Assembly (NCBI RefSeq): GCF_001262505.1
Contig: NZ_KQ410725.1
Coordinates: 124,001-188,000, forward strand
Reading direction: 5' to 3'
Source of the DNA: Shinella sp. SUS2
GTDB taxonomy: Bacteria > Pseudomonadota > Alphaproteobacteria > Rhizobiales > Rhizobiaceae
Length of the DNA: 64,000 nt
Below, piece by piece: positions 1-8,281 of the stretch. The position numbers and the translations under genes were made by a program. Numbering within the stretch: position 1 is the first letter of the stretch; each line of letters starts with the position of its first letter. Below the pieces are notes generated by a model, which was given only the letters and a program-made list of their open reading frames with translations, was not told where the DNA came from and did no database searches.

Positions 1-202
1 TAGGTGGGGAAGCTTAATGAAATCCTTCGGTAAAGCGGCAGGAATTCAAGCCTTTGCGCCGGAATCATCATACTTTTCTGCCCGGATTTCGCGCAATTGC
101 CGCTCGATGCGGCAACCACCCCGTTTGTTCCAACCGCCGGGGTGATGGAATGCGGTGGGCATTGTGCCTAAGAAGGAGAAAGACACGCTTGGAATCATCC
201 GC
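1..202. other. Left edge, no gene recognised
   Basis: This leading stretch holds no reading frame that I can defend. It is the upstream region of the EamA transporter gene. A purine-rich AAGGAG lies near 172-177, about 25 bases ahead of the chosen ATG at 203, which is too far for an ordinary ribosome binding site. An in-frame GTG at 155 is possible but has no Shine-Dalgarno sequence before it. Confidence 0.5.
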
Positions 203-1111
203 ATGACCGCCTCCGCCAACGCCAAGGGTGCCCTGTTCATGGCCATCGCCATGGTCGGCTTCACCTGCAACGACGCACTCGTCAAGTCCGTCACCGGCGG
301 CATGAACACCGGCCAGATCCTTTTCGTACGCGGCCTGATGACCACACTACTCGTCGTCGCCATCGCCCGCTGGATGGGCGCGCTCGGTTCCTGGCGGGTC
401 GTGCTGCAGCCGGCTGTCGCCCTGCGCATCGCCGCCGAAATCCTAGCCTCGCTCGCCTATGTCTCGGCGCTCGGCGCCATGCCGCTTGCCAATACGGCCT
501 CGATCCTCCAGGCCCTGCCGCTCGCCGTCACGCTCGGCGCAGCGCTGTTCCTCGGCGAAAAGGTCGGCTGGCGGCGGTGGCTGGCCATCGTCGCAGGCTT
601 CGTCGGCGTGCTTATCGTCATCCGCCCCGGCCCGGAGGGTTTTTCGCTCGCCGCCGTCTATGTCATCGCCTCGGTTGTCGGCGCGGCGGCACGCGACCTC
701 TGTACCCGGCAGATCGACCCGTCCGTGCCGACGCTCTTCATCAGCGTCATCACGGCGGTGTCGATCACCGTCACCGGCGCCGTGATGATCGTGCCGCTGG
801 GCGGCTGGCAGCCGGTTTCCGGCGAGGCTTTCACCCGTCTTGCCGCAGCCAGCGTGCTGCTGCTCGTTGGCTACCAGACCATCGTCATCGCCATGCGCAC
901 GGACGAGATCTCCTTCATCGCGCCCTTCCGCTATACGAGCCTCATCTGGGCGATCGCCATCGGCTTCCTGTTCTTCGGCGAAGTGCCGGATTTCTGGATG
1001 ACCGTCGGCGTCCTCATCATCGTCGCCTCCGGCCTCTACACCTTCTATCGGGAGAACCGCCGACGGGACGCGGAGGCCGTGGCGCAGGAATCGAAGCCGG
1101 AATCCCCCTGA
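203..1111 (+). CDS. DMT superfamily (EamA) transporter
   Basis: Predicted inner-membrane drug/metabolite transporter of about 302 residues with roughly ten hydrophobic segments in two EamA halves. Diagnostic segments are the N-terminal FTCNDALVKSVTGG, the end of the first half GFVGVLIVIRPGPEG, and the C-terminal GEVPDFWMTVGVLIIVASGLY. The substrate cannot be read from sequence; family members export amino acids, nucleobases or other small metabolites. I prefer the ATG at 203 because the residues encoded from the in-frame GTG at 155 are charged and not membrane-like. It stands alone on the plus strand, 120 bases before mobA. Confidence 0.85.
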   Translation: MTASANAKGALFMAIAMVGFTCNDALVKSVTGGMNTGQILFVRGLMTTLLVVAIARWMGALGSWRVVLQPAVALRIAAEILASLAYVSALGAMPLANTASILQALPLAVTLGAALFLGEKVGWRRWLAIVAGFVGVLIVIRPGPEGFSLAAVYVIASVVGAAARDLCTRQIDPSVPTLFISVITAVSITVTGAVMIVPLGGWQPVSGEAFTRLAAASVLLLVGYQTIVIAMRTDEISFIAPFRYTSLIWAIAIGFLFFGEVPDFWMTVGVLIIVASGLYTFYRENRRRDAEAVAQESKPESP

Positions 1112-1231
1112 CAGGCTTGCGCGCCGTCACTCCATCTGGTCGTTTGTGCCGCGGGTGCGCACGGTAAGGTGATTACGCCCGGCGGCAAAATACTCTAGAC
1201 GAAGACGGAAAGACCTTCCGATGGAAGCGAG

Positions 1232-1867
1232 ATGACAGCAACGCATGCGATAGTGGGAGTGATCCTTGCCGGCGGCCTTTCCTCCCGCATGGGCCAGGAC
1301 AAGGCGCGCATCCGCCTCGGCGGCACGGCTCTCATCGACCGTGCGGCGCGGCGCCTCCGGCCGCAGGTCTCGGCCATCGCCGTCAATGCCAATGGCCCGG
1401 TGCTCTTCGAACGCGGCGAGGAGCTGCCGGTCTTCGCCGACCTCGATGCCGCCCGCGCCGGACCGCTCGGCGGCGTGCTCGCCGCGCTCGACTATGCGCG
1501 GCGTCATCATCCCGAGGCGAGCCACGTCGCCACCGTACCGACGGACAGCCCCTTCTTCCCGACCGATCTCGTCGCGCGCCTGTCGCGCGTCATCGACACG
1601 CCGGAGCGCATGGCGGTCGCCCGCTCCGTCAGCGGTCTCCACCCCGTCTTCGCCCTCTGGCCGGTGACGCTTGCCGAGGATCTCGGCGAATGGCTGGCCG
1701 GCGGCGGGGCGCTGCGCGTGCGCAGTTACCTCGAGCGCCACCAGGCCCGCGAAATCACCTTTCCGCTGCTCGAGACCTCGCGCGGCGAGTTCGATCCCTT
1801 CTTCAACATCAATACGCCCGACGATCTCGACGAGGCGGAAAACTGGCTCTGGGTGCTGGAACGATGA
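1232..1867 (+). CDS. mobA: Molybdenum cofactor guanylyltransferase MobA
   Basis: MobA transfers GMP from GTP to molybdopterin-Mo to make the bis-MGD cofactor used by DMSO-reductase-family enzymes; it acts in the cytoplasm. The 211-residue product has the nucleotidyltransferase signature LAGGLSSRMGQDKA at about residues 12-25 and a metal-binding segment around TVPTDSPFF near residue 105. The length fits the family (about 190-220). The stop codon overlaps the mobB start by four bases (ATGA at 1864-1867), so the two genes are translationally coupled. Confidence 0.93.
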   Translation: MTATHAIVGVILAGGLSSRMGQDKARIRLGGTALIDRAARRLRPQVSAIAVNANGPVLFERGEELPVFADLDAARAGPLGGVLAALDYARRHHPEASHVATVPTDSPFFPTDLVARLSRVIDTPERMAVARSVSGLHPVFALWPVTLAEDLGEWLAGGGALRVRSYLERHQAREITFPLLETSRGEFDPFFNINTPDDLDEAENWLWVLER

Positions 1868-2388
1868 CACGACCGAAGATCTTCGGGATTGCCGGATGGA
1901 AGAACTCCGGCAAGACCGGCCTTGCCGTGCGCCTGGTGAGCGAGCTCGTCGCCCGCGGCTACCGCGTCTCCACCATCAAGCACGCCCACCACGACTTCGA
2001 CATCGACAAGGTCGGCGCCGACAGCTACCGCCACCGCCAGGCCGGCGCGCACGAGGTCACCATCGTTTCCGGCACGCGCTATGCCATCATGCACGAGCTG
2101 CGCGGCGCTCCTGAGCCGAGCTTCGAGGAAATCCTCGCGCGCCTTGCGCCCTGCGACCTCGTGCTGATCGAGGGGTACAAGCGCGAGCCGATCCCCAAGA
2201 TCGAGGCCCGGCGGCTGGAGGCCGCCAACCGCATGCCGCTCGCCCCCGAAGACCCTCACATTGCCGCCATCGCCGCCGATCATCCCGTCACAGACACGGC
2301 CCTGCCCGTCTTCGACCTCGACGACACCGCGACCATCGCCGATTTCGTCGTCACTGTGACCGGGTTGCCCGTTCCGCCCGCCGTTTGA
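1864..2388 (+). CDS. mobB: Molybdopterin-guanine dinucleotide biosynthesis protein MobB
   Basis: MobB is a small GTP-binding protein that assists MobA. The 174-residue product starts at the ATG overlapping the mobA stop and carries a P-loop GWKNSGKTGL at residues 11-20. Further family signs are STIKHAHHDFDID and LVLIEGYKREPIPKIE, typical of MobB. It ends at 2388 with no obvious terminator. A longer open frame extends upstream inside mobA, but the overlap start is the natural one. Confidence 0.93.
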   Translation: MTRPKIFGIAGWKNSGKTGLAVRLVSELVARGYRVSTIKHAHHDFDIDKVGADSYRHRQAGAHEVTIVSGTRYAIMHELRGAPEPSFEEILARLAPCDLVLIEGYKREPIPKIEARRLEAANRMPLAPEDPHIAAIAADHPVTDTALPVFDLDDTATIADFVVTVTGLPVPPAV

Positions 2389-2420
2389 CAATTTTTGCCG
2401 CTGCCCTTAGATGCGTTGCC

Positions 2421-2519
2421 ATGAGCACCGCACGCGCGCCCCTTGCCGAACGTCTCCGCACCTGCCCGCAGGTCGCCGTTCTGCGCGCCAACGGCCGAGG
2501 TCTCCGCGTCCAGTCGTAA
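2421..2519 (+). CDS. Possible 32-codon leader ORF before the synthetase-like gene
   Basis: An ATG at 2421 opens a 32-codon frame ending TAA at 2517-2519. Just after the stop the DNA can fold (CCGGA near 2523 with TCCGG near 2540), and the next gene begins with a GTG at 2607 behind a clear GGGAGA. The arrangement of short ORF, hairpin and gene resembles a translational leader, but the peptide has no run of a single amino acid and no homology I recognise. It may be chance. Confidence 0.2.
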   Translation: MSTARAPLAERLRTCPQVAVLRANGRGLRVQS

Positions 2520-2606
2520 CGACCGGATCGCTGCACGCGTCCGGCGACCGGCTGGACGTAAAGCCCCCCAACAGCTTCCTTCAACGATGCCAGGGAGACA
2601 GGCACC

Positions 2607-3359
2607 GTGCTCAATCTTTTTAACGTGAATGCGCTCGTCCATTGGGAAGAGCGCGACATCGAGCTGCGCGACCAGATGGTCCGCTTCTTCTCCGGCGAGG
2701 TGCGCAGCTTCCTGCGGTCCGTCAATCCCGCCTGGGACATGCGCCGCGTGGAGGCCCCCGTGCTGACGCCGCGGGCGCTGATATCCGACGCCTATTCCAA
2801 TGCCGATATCTGGGTGCAGGAACGGCTGGCGACCGGCGAGACCGAGCTGGTTCTGCGGCCGGAGACCACGCCGTCGACCTACCCCTACATGCAGCACCTC
2901 CTGACGACCCATACCGGCACGCGCCTGCCGCTCTGCGTCTGGCAGGCCGGTCGGTCGTACCGGCGCGAGCAGGACCAGGCGACGAAGCACATGCGGCTGA
3001 AGGAGTTCTGGCAGCTCGAATTCCAGTGTGCCTACTCGGCCGACACCGGCAACGACTATCATGCCGCAGCGCTAGAGCCGGTCCGCCGCATGATTGCCGC
3101 GCTCATCCATCTGCCGACGCGGATCGTGCCCTCGGACCGGCTGCCCGCCTATTCCGAGACCACCATGGATGTCGAGGTCGACAACGGCGACAAGTGGATG
3201 GAGGTCTGCTCGATCTCGCGGCGCACCGATTTCCCGGTGCGTTATCGCACCCAGACGAGGAAGGGTGAAGTACACGAACACGAGGTCCGCGTGCTGGAAA
3301 TCGCCATCGGCCTCGACCGCTGCGTCTACAACTGGTCGCTCGCCACCGAACGTGTGTGA
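2607..3359 (+). CDS. Stand-alone class II aminoacyl-tRNA synthetase-like protein
   Basis: This 250-residue protein resembles only the catalytic core of class IIa synthetases, closest in pattern to glycyl-tRNA synthetase. LVLRPETTPSTYPYM (about 81-95) matches the GlyRS LRPET segment. AGRSYRREQ followed by MRLKEFWQLEF (about 114-139) is motif 2, and EIAIGLDRCVYN (about 231-242) resembles motif 3. There is no anticodon-binding or other tRNA-binding domain, and the protein is far shorter than a true synthetase. Known paralogues of this kind charge carrier proteins or modify other substrates, but the role here is unknown. The GTG start is supported by GGGAGA about nine bases upstream. It is followed by a strong terminator. 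Confidence 0.75.
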   Translation: MLNLFNVNALVHWEERDIELRDQMVRFFSGEVRSFLRSVNPAWDMRRVEAPVLTPRALISDAYSNADIWVQERLATGETELVLRPETTPSTYPYMQHLLTTHTGTRLPLCVWQAGRSYRREQDQATKHMRLKEFWQLEFQCAYSADTGNDYHAAALEPVRRMIAALIHLPTRIVPSDRLPAYSETTMDVEVDNGDKWMEVCSISRRTDFPVRYRTQTRKGEVHEHEVRVLEIAIGLDRCVYNWSLATERV

Positions 3360-3365
3360 AATGAA

Positions 3366-3398
3366 AAAGGCCGCGGAGGGATCCGCGGCCTTTCTTTG
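3366..3398 (+). terminator. Strong intrinsic terminator
   Basis: A 12-bp perfect stem (3366-3377 with 3382-3393) with a GGGA loop begins just after the synthetase-like stop and runs into TTTCTTTG. The A-rich left arm makes it usable in both directions, serving the convergent OmpA gene as well. Confidence 0.85.
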
Positions 3399-3414
3399 TT
3401 CGAGGCGTGGTCGA

Positions 3415-5577
3415 TCACTCGGCCATCGCCACCGGCTTCACCAGCGGTGTGACGCGGCGGATGGTGACCCGGCGGTTGAGCTGTTCGGCGGCGTCCGTGT
3501 CGATCTTCAGGAAGCGCTCGCCATAGCCCTGCGTGGCAAGGTTCTCCGGCGGGATGTCATAGACGTCGGTCAGGATGTTGGCGACGGCCTCGGCGCGCTC
3601 GTCCGAGAGCACCAGGTTCGATTCGTCCGAACCGACGGCATCCGTATGGCCCTCGATCAGGAAGGTCTCGCCGGGATCCTTGTCGAGGATCTCGTTCATC
3701 GCCTCGGCCACCTTGCGCAACGTGGACGCCTGGTTCATCGAGATGTCCGCTGACCCCGTCGCGAAGGTGATCGTATCGAGGTCGATGCGGCGCACCTTGT
3801 CACGGATACGAGCCGAGTACTTCACCTCGTCCAGCGTGTAGACACGCTCGACCGGCTCGACCGGCGGCCGCTCCAGGAAGTCGCGATAGTCGGCGCGGTC
3901 TTCGGCGGACGTGTCGATGATGTATTCATCGACCGGGATCGTCAGGCGCATCGGCGGCAGCCGCTCGCCGGGATCGACGAAGGTCGGCCGGCTGTCGCGG
4001 TCGATTTCCGGCGCATAGAACATCACATATTCCCGGCCGTCGCCGTCGATACGCGAACGCTGGATGATTTCGCCGTAGCGGTTGCGGATGGTGACGACGC
4101 GGTCGCCGTTCGGCCGCTCGATGACCTCGCGCACGCGGCCGTTCGGCAGGTCCTCGTAATAGGTTTCCGTGGCGCGGCGCGACAGGCGGCGGCCATCGTC
4201 GGACCGAACGATGATCCTGTCACCGAAATTGATCACGAAGCGGTCGTCGACCTCGCGCTCGACGCGCCAGCCGTCGCGATCCTCGTAGCGCGGCCGGCGG
4301 TCACGGCGCTCGCCGCGTTCACGGTCGCCCGATTCGTAGCGGATACGATCGCGGCCTTCCCATCCGACCTGCGCATCGCGGTCGGATTCGGGAACGCGCA
4401 CGCGCACGTCGCGACGCTTCTCCTCGCGTTCGCGGCGCAATTCCTCGCGCGAGCGGTCACGGCGGTTGTCCCAGTCCTTGTCGCTGTCGAGAACGGCAGC
4501 GCCGTCGATGAACGGCAGCTCGATCGTCTCGGTGGTGCGCGACGGGTCGCGGGCGATGCGCTCACGGTCCTTGTCGCGCTCGCGGCGCGGACGCCCCGCG
4601 GTCTCGTCCGGACGCTTGCGCTCCCGCTCGGCCTCGCGCTTGCGCTCCTCACGACGTTCCTCGCGGGTCTTTTCGCGCCCTTCCTGCTGCTGGTCCGTAT
4701 CCGCCTCGCGCCGGCGGCGCTCTTCGCGCGCCTTCTGGCGATCCTGCTGCTGCTGGTCCTCGCTCTCGGCTTCACGCTGCTTCTTGCGGCGCTCCTCGCG
4801 GTTCTGCTGCTGCTCTTCCTGCTGGCGTTCGGCATCGCGCTGACGCTGGCGGCGTTCCTCGCGCGCCTTCTGGCGGTCCTGCTGTTGCTGGTCCTCGCCC
4901 TCGGCCTCGCGCTGCTTCTTGCGGCGCTCCTCGCGGTTCTGCTGCTGTTCTTCCTGCTGGCGTTCGGCATCGCGCCGACGCTGACGGCGCTCTTCGCGCG
5001 CCTTCTGGCGATCCTGCTGCTGCTGGCCTTCGCCCTCGGCTTCACGCTGCTTCTTGCGGCGCTCCTCGCGGTTCTGCTGCTGCTCTTCCTGCTGGCGTTC
5101 GGCATCGCGCTGGCGCTGGCGGCGCTCTTCGCGCGCCTTCTGACGGTCCTGCTGCGGCTGACCTTCGCCCTCGGTCTCACGCTGCTTCTTGCGGCGTTCC
5201 TCGCGGTTCGGCTGCTGTTCTTCCTGCTGGCGTTCCGCGTCGCGCTGGCGCTGGCGGCGCTCCTCGCGGGAATTCTGCCCGCCCTCTTCCTGGCGGCGCT
5301 CCTCTTTGCGGCGCTCGCGGCGTTCCTCACCCTGACCGTCGGCATCGCGGTTGTTCCGCTCGCGGTTGCGCGGGCGCTCTTCACCGCCTCCCTGCTCCTC
5401 GCGATTGCGCTTCTTGCGGATGAGTTCCTCTTCCTCGGACTGCACCACCGTCACATCGGATTTTTCGACGAGCGGCAGCACCGGCCGCATCATGGCGGCC
5501 TCGACCGGCTGCCAGATAAACGACAGCGAAGCGATGGGCAGGGCCACCGTTGCCAGAAGTCTTGTTCTCTTAAGCAT
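3415..5577 (-). CDS. OmpA-domain protein with Arg/Glu-rich repeat linker
   Basis: A 720-residue exported protein: signal peptide (about 1-28, ending VEAA), a highly charged R/E/Q/K linker (about 50-440), a conserved middle region (about 445-580) and a C-terminal OmpA peptidoglycan-binding domain (about 600-710). The latter includes TITFATGSADI, IEGHTDAVGS, LSDERAEAV and the NRRV segment. The linker contains four tandem 45-residue units (about 124-303) and a partial unit before them. It probably lies in the periplasm, anchored to peptidoglycan by the OmpA domain; there is no evident beta-barrel. The C-terminal half closely resembles that of the next gene, so the pair arose by duplication. The linker is strongly arginine-rich, unlike its neighbour. 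Confidence 0.85.
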   Translation of the reverse strand: MLKRTRLLATVALPIASLSFIWQPVEAAMMRPVLPLVEKSDVTVVQSEEEELIRKKRNREEQGGGEERPRNRERNNRDADGQGEERRERRKEERRQEEGGQNSREERRQRQRDAERQQEEQQPNREERRKKQRETEGEGQPQQDRQKAREERRQRQRDAERQQEEQQQNREERRKKQREAEGEGQQQQDRQKAREERRQRRRDAERQQEEQQQNREERRKKQREAEGEDQQQQDRQKAREERRQRQRDAERQQEEQQQNREERRKKQREAESEDQQQQDRQKAREERRRREADTDQQQEGREKTREERREERKREAERERKRPDETAGRPRRERDKDRERIARDPSRTTETIELPFIDGAAVLDSDKDWDNRRDRSREELRREREEKRRDVRVRVPESDRDAQVGWEGRDRIRYESGDRERGERRDRRPRYEDRDGWRVEREVDDRFVINFGDRIIVRSDDGRRLSRRATETYYEDLPNGRVREVIERPNGDRVVTIRNRYGEIIQRSRIDGDGREYVMFYAPEIDRDSRPTFVDPGERLPPMRLTIPVDEYIIDTSAEDRADYRDFLERPPVEPVERVYTLDEVKYSARIRDKVRRIDLDTITFATGSADISMNQASTLRKVAEAMNEILDKDPGETFLIEGHTDAVGSDESNLVLSDERAEAVANILTDVYDIPPENLATQGYGERFLKIDTDAAEQLNRRVTIRRVTPLVKPVAMAE
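4669..5208 (-). repeat. Four tandem 135-bp coding repeats
   Basis: Each unit encodes 45 residues beginning NREERRKKQRE and ending DAERQQEEQQQ. Units start at residues 124, 169, 214 and 259 of the host protein, and the last one decays. The first three are nearly identical, which indicates recent expansion by unequal recombination. A half unit lies just upstream (to about 5271). Confidence 0.9.
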
Positions 5578-5761
5578 TGGCGTTTCCTCGTTTGCCAGCG
5601 TTCGGACGCTATTGCATCAGGGTTTGGGGCGAATTTGTGTTTCCGCGCAAGCCGCCCGCCGTCGATATCAGACGCTAATTCATGGCAGATGAATTCGCGC
5701 TGAATGCACAAGGACCGCCGGCGGCTACCGGCGGTCCTTGCCTAAACGCATGAAGATACGA

Positions 5762-7942
5762 TCAGTTCGCCCGCGCCATGGGGCGCACCAGCGTGGTGAC
5801 GCGGCGGTTCTGCTGTTCGGCGACCTGCGTCTTCACCTTCAGGAAGCGCTCGCCATAGCCCTGCGTCTGCAGGTTTTCCGGCGGAATGCCATAGACATCC
5901 GTCAGGAGGCTGGCGACCGATTCGGCCCGTTCGTCCGAAAGGACGAGGTTGGACTTGTCGGACCCCACGGCATCCGTATGGCCCTCGATCAGGAAGGTCT
6001 CGCCCGGATCCTTGTCCAGAACCTTCTGCATGGCCTCGGCGACGGACCGCAATGTGCGGGCCTGCGACATCGGCACGTCGGCGCTGCCGGTGGCGAAGGT
6101 GATCGTGTCGAGGTCGATACGGCGTACCTTGTCGCGCAGGCGGGCGGAATGTTTCACCTCGTCGATCGTGTAGACCCGCTCGACGCGTTCGACCGGCGGC
6201 TCGGCGAGGAAGTCGTAATAATCCCGGTCCGGATTGCTCGACGTGTCGATGATGTAGTCGCTGACGGGAATGCGCAGGCGCATCGGCGGCAGCTCGTAAC
6301 CGACGTCGACGAGGCCCGGCCGCGGCGAATCGTCCTCAAGCTCCGGCGCATAGACGAGAATGTATTCCCGCCCGTCCCGGCCGACGCGCGACCGCTGGAT
6401 GATATCGCCGTAACGGTTGTAGATCGTCACGATCTCGACGCCGCCCGGACGCACGATCGTCTCACGCACGCGGCCCCGGGCGAGGTTGTCGTAATAGACC
6501 TCCTCCGAATCACGCCGCAGGCGCGGGCGATCGTCACCGCGCACGATCAGCTGGTCGCCGACCTCCAGCACCGTGCGATTCTCGACGCGCTCGACGATGT
6601 TCACCTCGGTGACGCTGTTGTCGATCGTCGTGTTGTTGACGGTGTTGTTGTTGATGATCGTGTTGTTGATCACGGTGTTGTTGATGATGTTGGTCGTCTC
6701 CGGCACGGCGAAGTCGGGCGCCTCCTTCGCGCGCTTGCCTTCTTCCTTGATCGCCGCCTCGATCCTGCCGGGCACGGCCTCGCGCATCTCTTCGGAGATC
6801 GTCGCCTGGGCAGCGTCGTCGGTTTCGGGAACCGGCACGTCCTCTTCCTGCGCGCGCAGTTCCTCGCGCTTCTTGCGACGCTGCTCGCGGCTCTCCTGGC
6901 CACCGGCATTGTCGGCGTCCTTGTCGCTGTCGAGCACAGCAGCCCCGTTTTCGACGGGCAGAACGACGGTCTCGTCGGTCTTGGCCGGATCCTCGGCGAT
7001 TTCCTGTTTTTCCGCCTCGGTCATCGTGTCGACAACCTCGGGCACCGGCTCGGTTACCGGCGTCTCGCCGGTCTCGGCCGTGGCGGGCTGGTCCGTGCCG
7101 GTATCCGCCGGGCTTTCCTCGCCGGCAACCGCCGGCTGCTCACCCTCGCCCACTGCCGGCTGCTCGCTTTCGCCGGCCGTCGTCTCCGACGTGCCGCCAT
7201 CCTGCTGCTGCACGGGCTGTTCAGCCTGTTCCTCAGTGGCCGGCTTCTGTTCATCCAAAGCTTTCTGCTCTTCGGCGGCCTTCTGTTCGTCCGCCTGCCG
7301 CTGCGCCTCCGCCTCGGCGGCCGCCCGTTGCGCTTCGTCTTCAGCCGCCTTCTGATCGGCTGCGGCCTTCTCCGCGTCTTCGGCGGCCTTCTGTTCCTCG
7401 GCCTGGCGCTGCTCTTCTTCCGCAGCAGCGCGCTGCGCTTCGTCTTCAGCCGCCTTCTGCTCCGCCGCGGCCCTCTCGGCCTCTTCCGCGGCCTTCTGTT
7501 CCTCGGCCTGGCGCTGCTCCTCTTCCGCAGCAGCGCGCTGCGCGTCGTCTTCAGCCGCCTTCTGCTCCGCCGCGGCCCTCTCGGCCTCTTCAGCGGCCTT
7601 CTGTTCCTCGGCCTGGCGCTGCTCGGCTTCCGCGGCGGCACGCTGGGCTTCTTCCTCGGCCGCCTGCTGCTCGGCCGCGGCCCTCTCGGCCTCTTCAGCG
7701 GCCTTCTGTTCCTCGGCCTGGCGCTGCTGCTCGTCCTCGGCAGCGCGCTGTGCCTCGTCGTCCTGCTGCTGTTGCTGTTGCTGGAGCAGCAGTTCTTCTT
7801 CGCTCGGCTGGCTTTCGCCGGTGCTTTCCTGGGCAACCTCGAACGGCTTCATCAGGGCATCGGCCAGCGTCGGCGTCGCAATCAGCGCGGTCGACAGGAC
7901 CGGCAGCGCCACGGTTGCAAAAAGTCTGGAGCGGAAAGTCAT
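5762..7942 (-). CDS. OmpA-domain protein with Ala/Glu/Gln-rich repeat linker
   Basis: A 726-residue paralogue of the preceding OmpA protein. It has a signal peptide (about 1-28, ending TLADA), a Q-run, then four 35-residue A/E/Q repeats (about 64-203) expected to form a long alpha-helix, an acidic Pro/Thr/Glu segment (about 230-320), and a short Asn/Ile/Thr-rich run (about 417-442). A middle region shared with the paralogue precedes the C-terminal OmpA domain (TITFATGSADVPMSQA, IEGHTDAVGSDKSN, about 612-720). Predicted to be periplasmic and peptidoglycan-associated. The 184-base gap between the two genes means each could have its own promoter. Confidence 0.85.
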   Translation of the reverse strand: MTFRSRLFATVALPVLSTALIATPTLADALMKPFEVAQESTGESQPSEEELLLQQQQQQQDDEAQRAAEDEQQRQAEEQKAAEEAERAAAEQQAAEEEAQRAAAEAEQRQAEEQKAAEEAERAAAEQKAAEDDAQRAAAEEEQRQAEEQKAAEEAERAAAEQKAAEDEAQRAAAEEEQRQAEEQKAAEDAEKAAADQKAAEDEAQRAAAEAEAQRQADEQKAAEEQKALDEQKPATEEQAEQPVQQQDGGTSETTAGESEQPAVGEGEQPAVAGEESPADTGTDQPATAETGETPVTEPVPEVVDTMTEAEKQEIAEDPAKTDETVVLPVENGAAVLDSDKDADNAGGQESREQRRKKREELRAQEEDVPVPETDDAAQATISEEMREAVPGRIEAAIKEEGKRAKEAPDFAVPETTNIINNTVINNTIINNNTVNNTTIDNSVTEVNIVERVENRTVLEVGDQLIVRGDDRPRLRRDSEEVYYDNLARGRVRETIVRPGGVEIVTIYNRYGDIIQRSRVGRDGREYILVYAPELEDDSPRPGLVDVGYELPPMRLRIPVSDYIIDTSSNPDRDYYDFLAEPPVERVERVYTIDEVKHSARLRDKVRRIDLDTITFATGSADVPMSQARTLRSVAEAMQKVLDKDPGETFLIEGHTDAVGSDKSNLVLSDERAESVASLLTDVYGIPPENLQTQGYGERFLKVKTQVAEQQNRRVTTLVRPMARAN
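6617..6694 (-). repeat. Asn-rich short-period coding repeat
   Basis: Residues about 417-442 of the second OmpA protein are an alternation of Asn-Asn, Ile/Val and Thr. At the DNA level this is a run of near-repeats of GTTGTTGAT/GTTGTTGAC. Such N/T/I ladders can form beta-helix-like rungs; the paralogue lacks it. Confidence 0.75.
7334..7753 (-). repeat. Four tandem 105-bp coding repeats
   Basis: Units of 35 residues (core AQRAAAEEEQRQAEEQKAA) start at residues 64, 99, 134 and 169 of the second OmpA protein, with a decaying fifth to about 7265. The heptad-like A/E pattern predicts a rigid helix or coiled coil. Confidence 0.9.
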
Positions 7943-8281
7943 CGTTTTGTCCTCACGGTGTCCCGTCTTATTCTCAAGAGAGGGACGCCCGGCCCTTCCG
8001 GCCGTTTACGTCCCCGTCACAATCCTTCAAAGGTCTGGCATTCGCCGCCTTAACCCCGCCTGAACGGCGTCCGTTGCGACGCGAGATAGGCCGCGTGCGC
8101 AGCCCTGCCAGGGGGGCGCCATGAAATTGTCGGGGAAACCGGGCGGAAAGACGGCGCGAATCCAGTTGATTTTTTGGCGAAAACCGGTCGATTATCGGCG
8201 CCAAGCGGGCAGCCCTGCCCGCTTCAATTCGAGGCCCGGACAACAAGAAAAACCCGAGAGCCTTCAACAGAGAGGATCAAT
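7943..8281. promoter_or_regulatory. Divergent intergenic region with 10-bp hairpin
   Basis: This 339-base gap separates the OmpA gene (minus) from the amino acid transporter (plus) and must hold both promoters. A perfect inverted repeat, AAGCGGGCAG at 8203-8212 with CTGCCCGCTT at 8215-8224, lies about 60 bases upstream of the binding-protein start. It could be an operator or a 5'-UTR hairpin. The binding-protein start at 8282 is set by AGAGAGGA immediately upstream. No other gene is seen. Confidence 0.5.

Noticed and set aside
4669-7753. CRISPR array.
   Set aside because: The repeats are contiguous in-frame coding units without spacers.
4885-8053. Long plus-strand open frames opposite the two OmpA genes.
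   Set aside because: They are reverse-complement readings of repetitive, GC-rich coding DNA, give Leu/Ala- or Arg-rich text without domains, and the minus-strand products have full OmpA domains.
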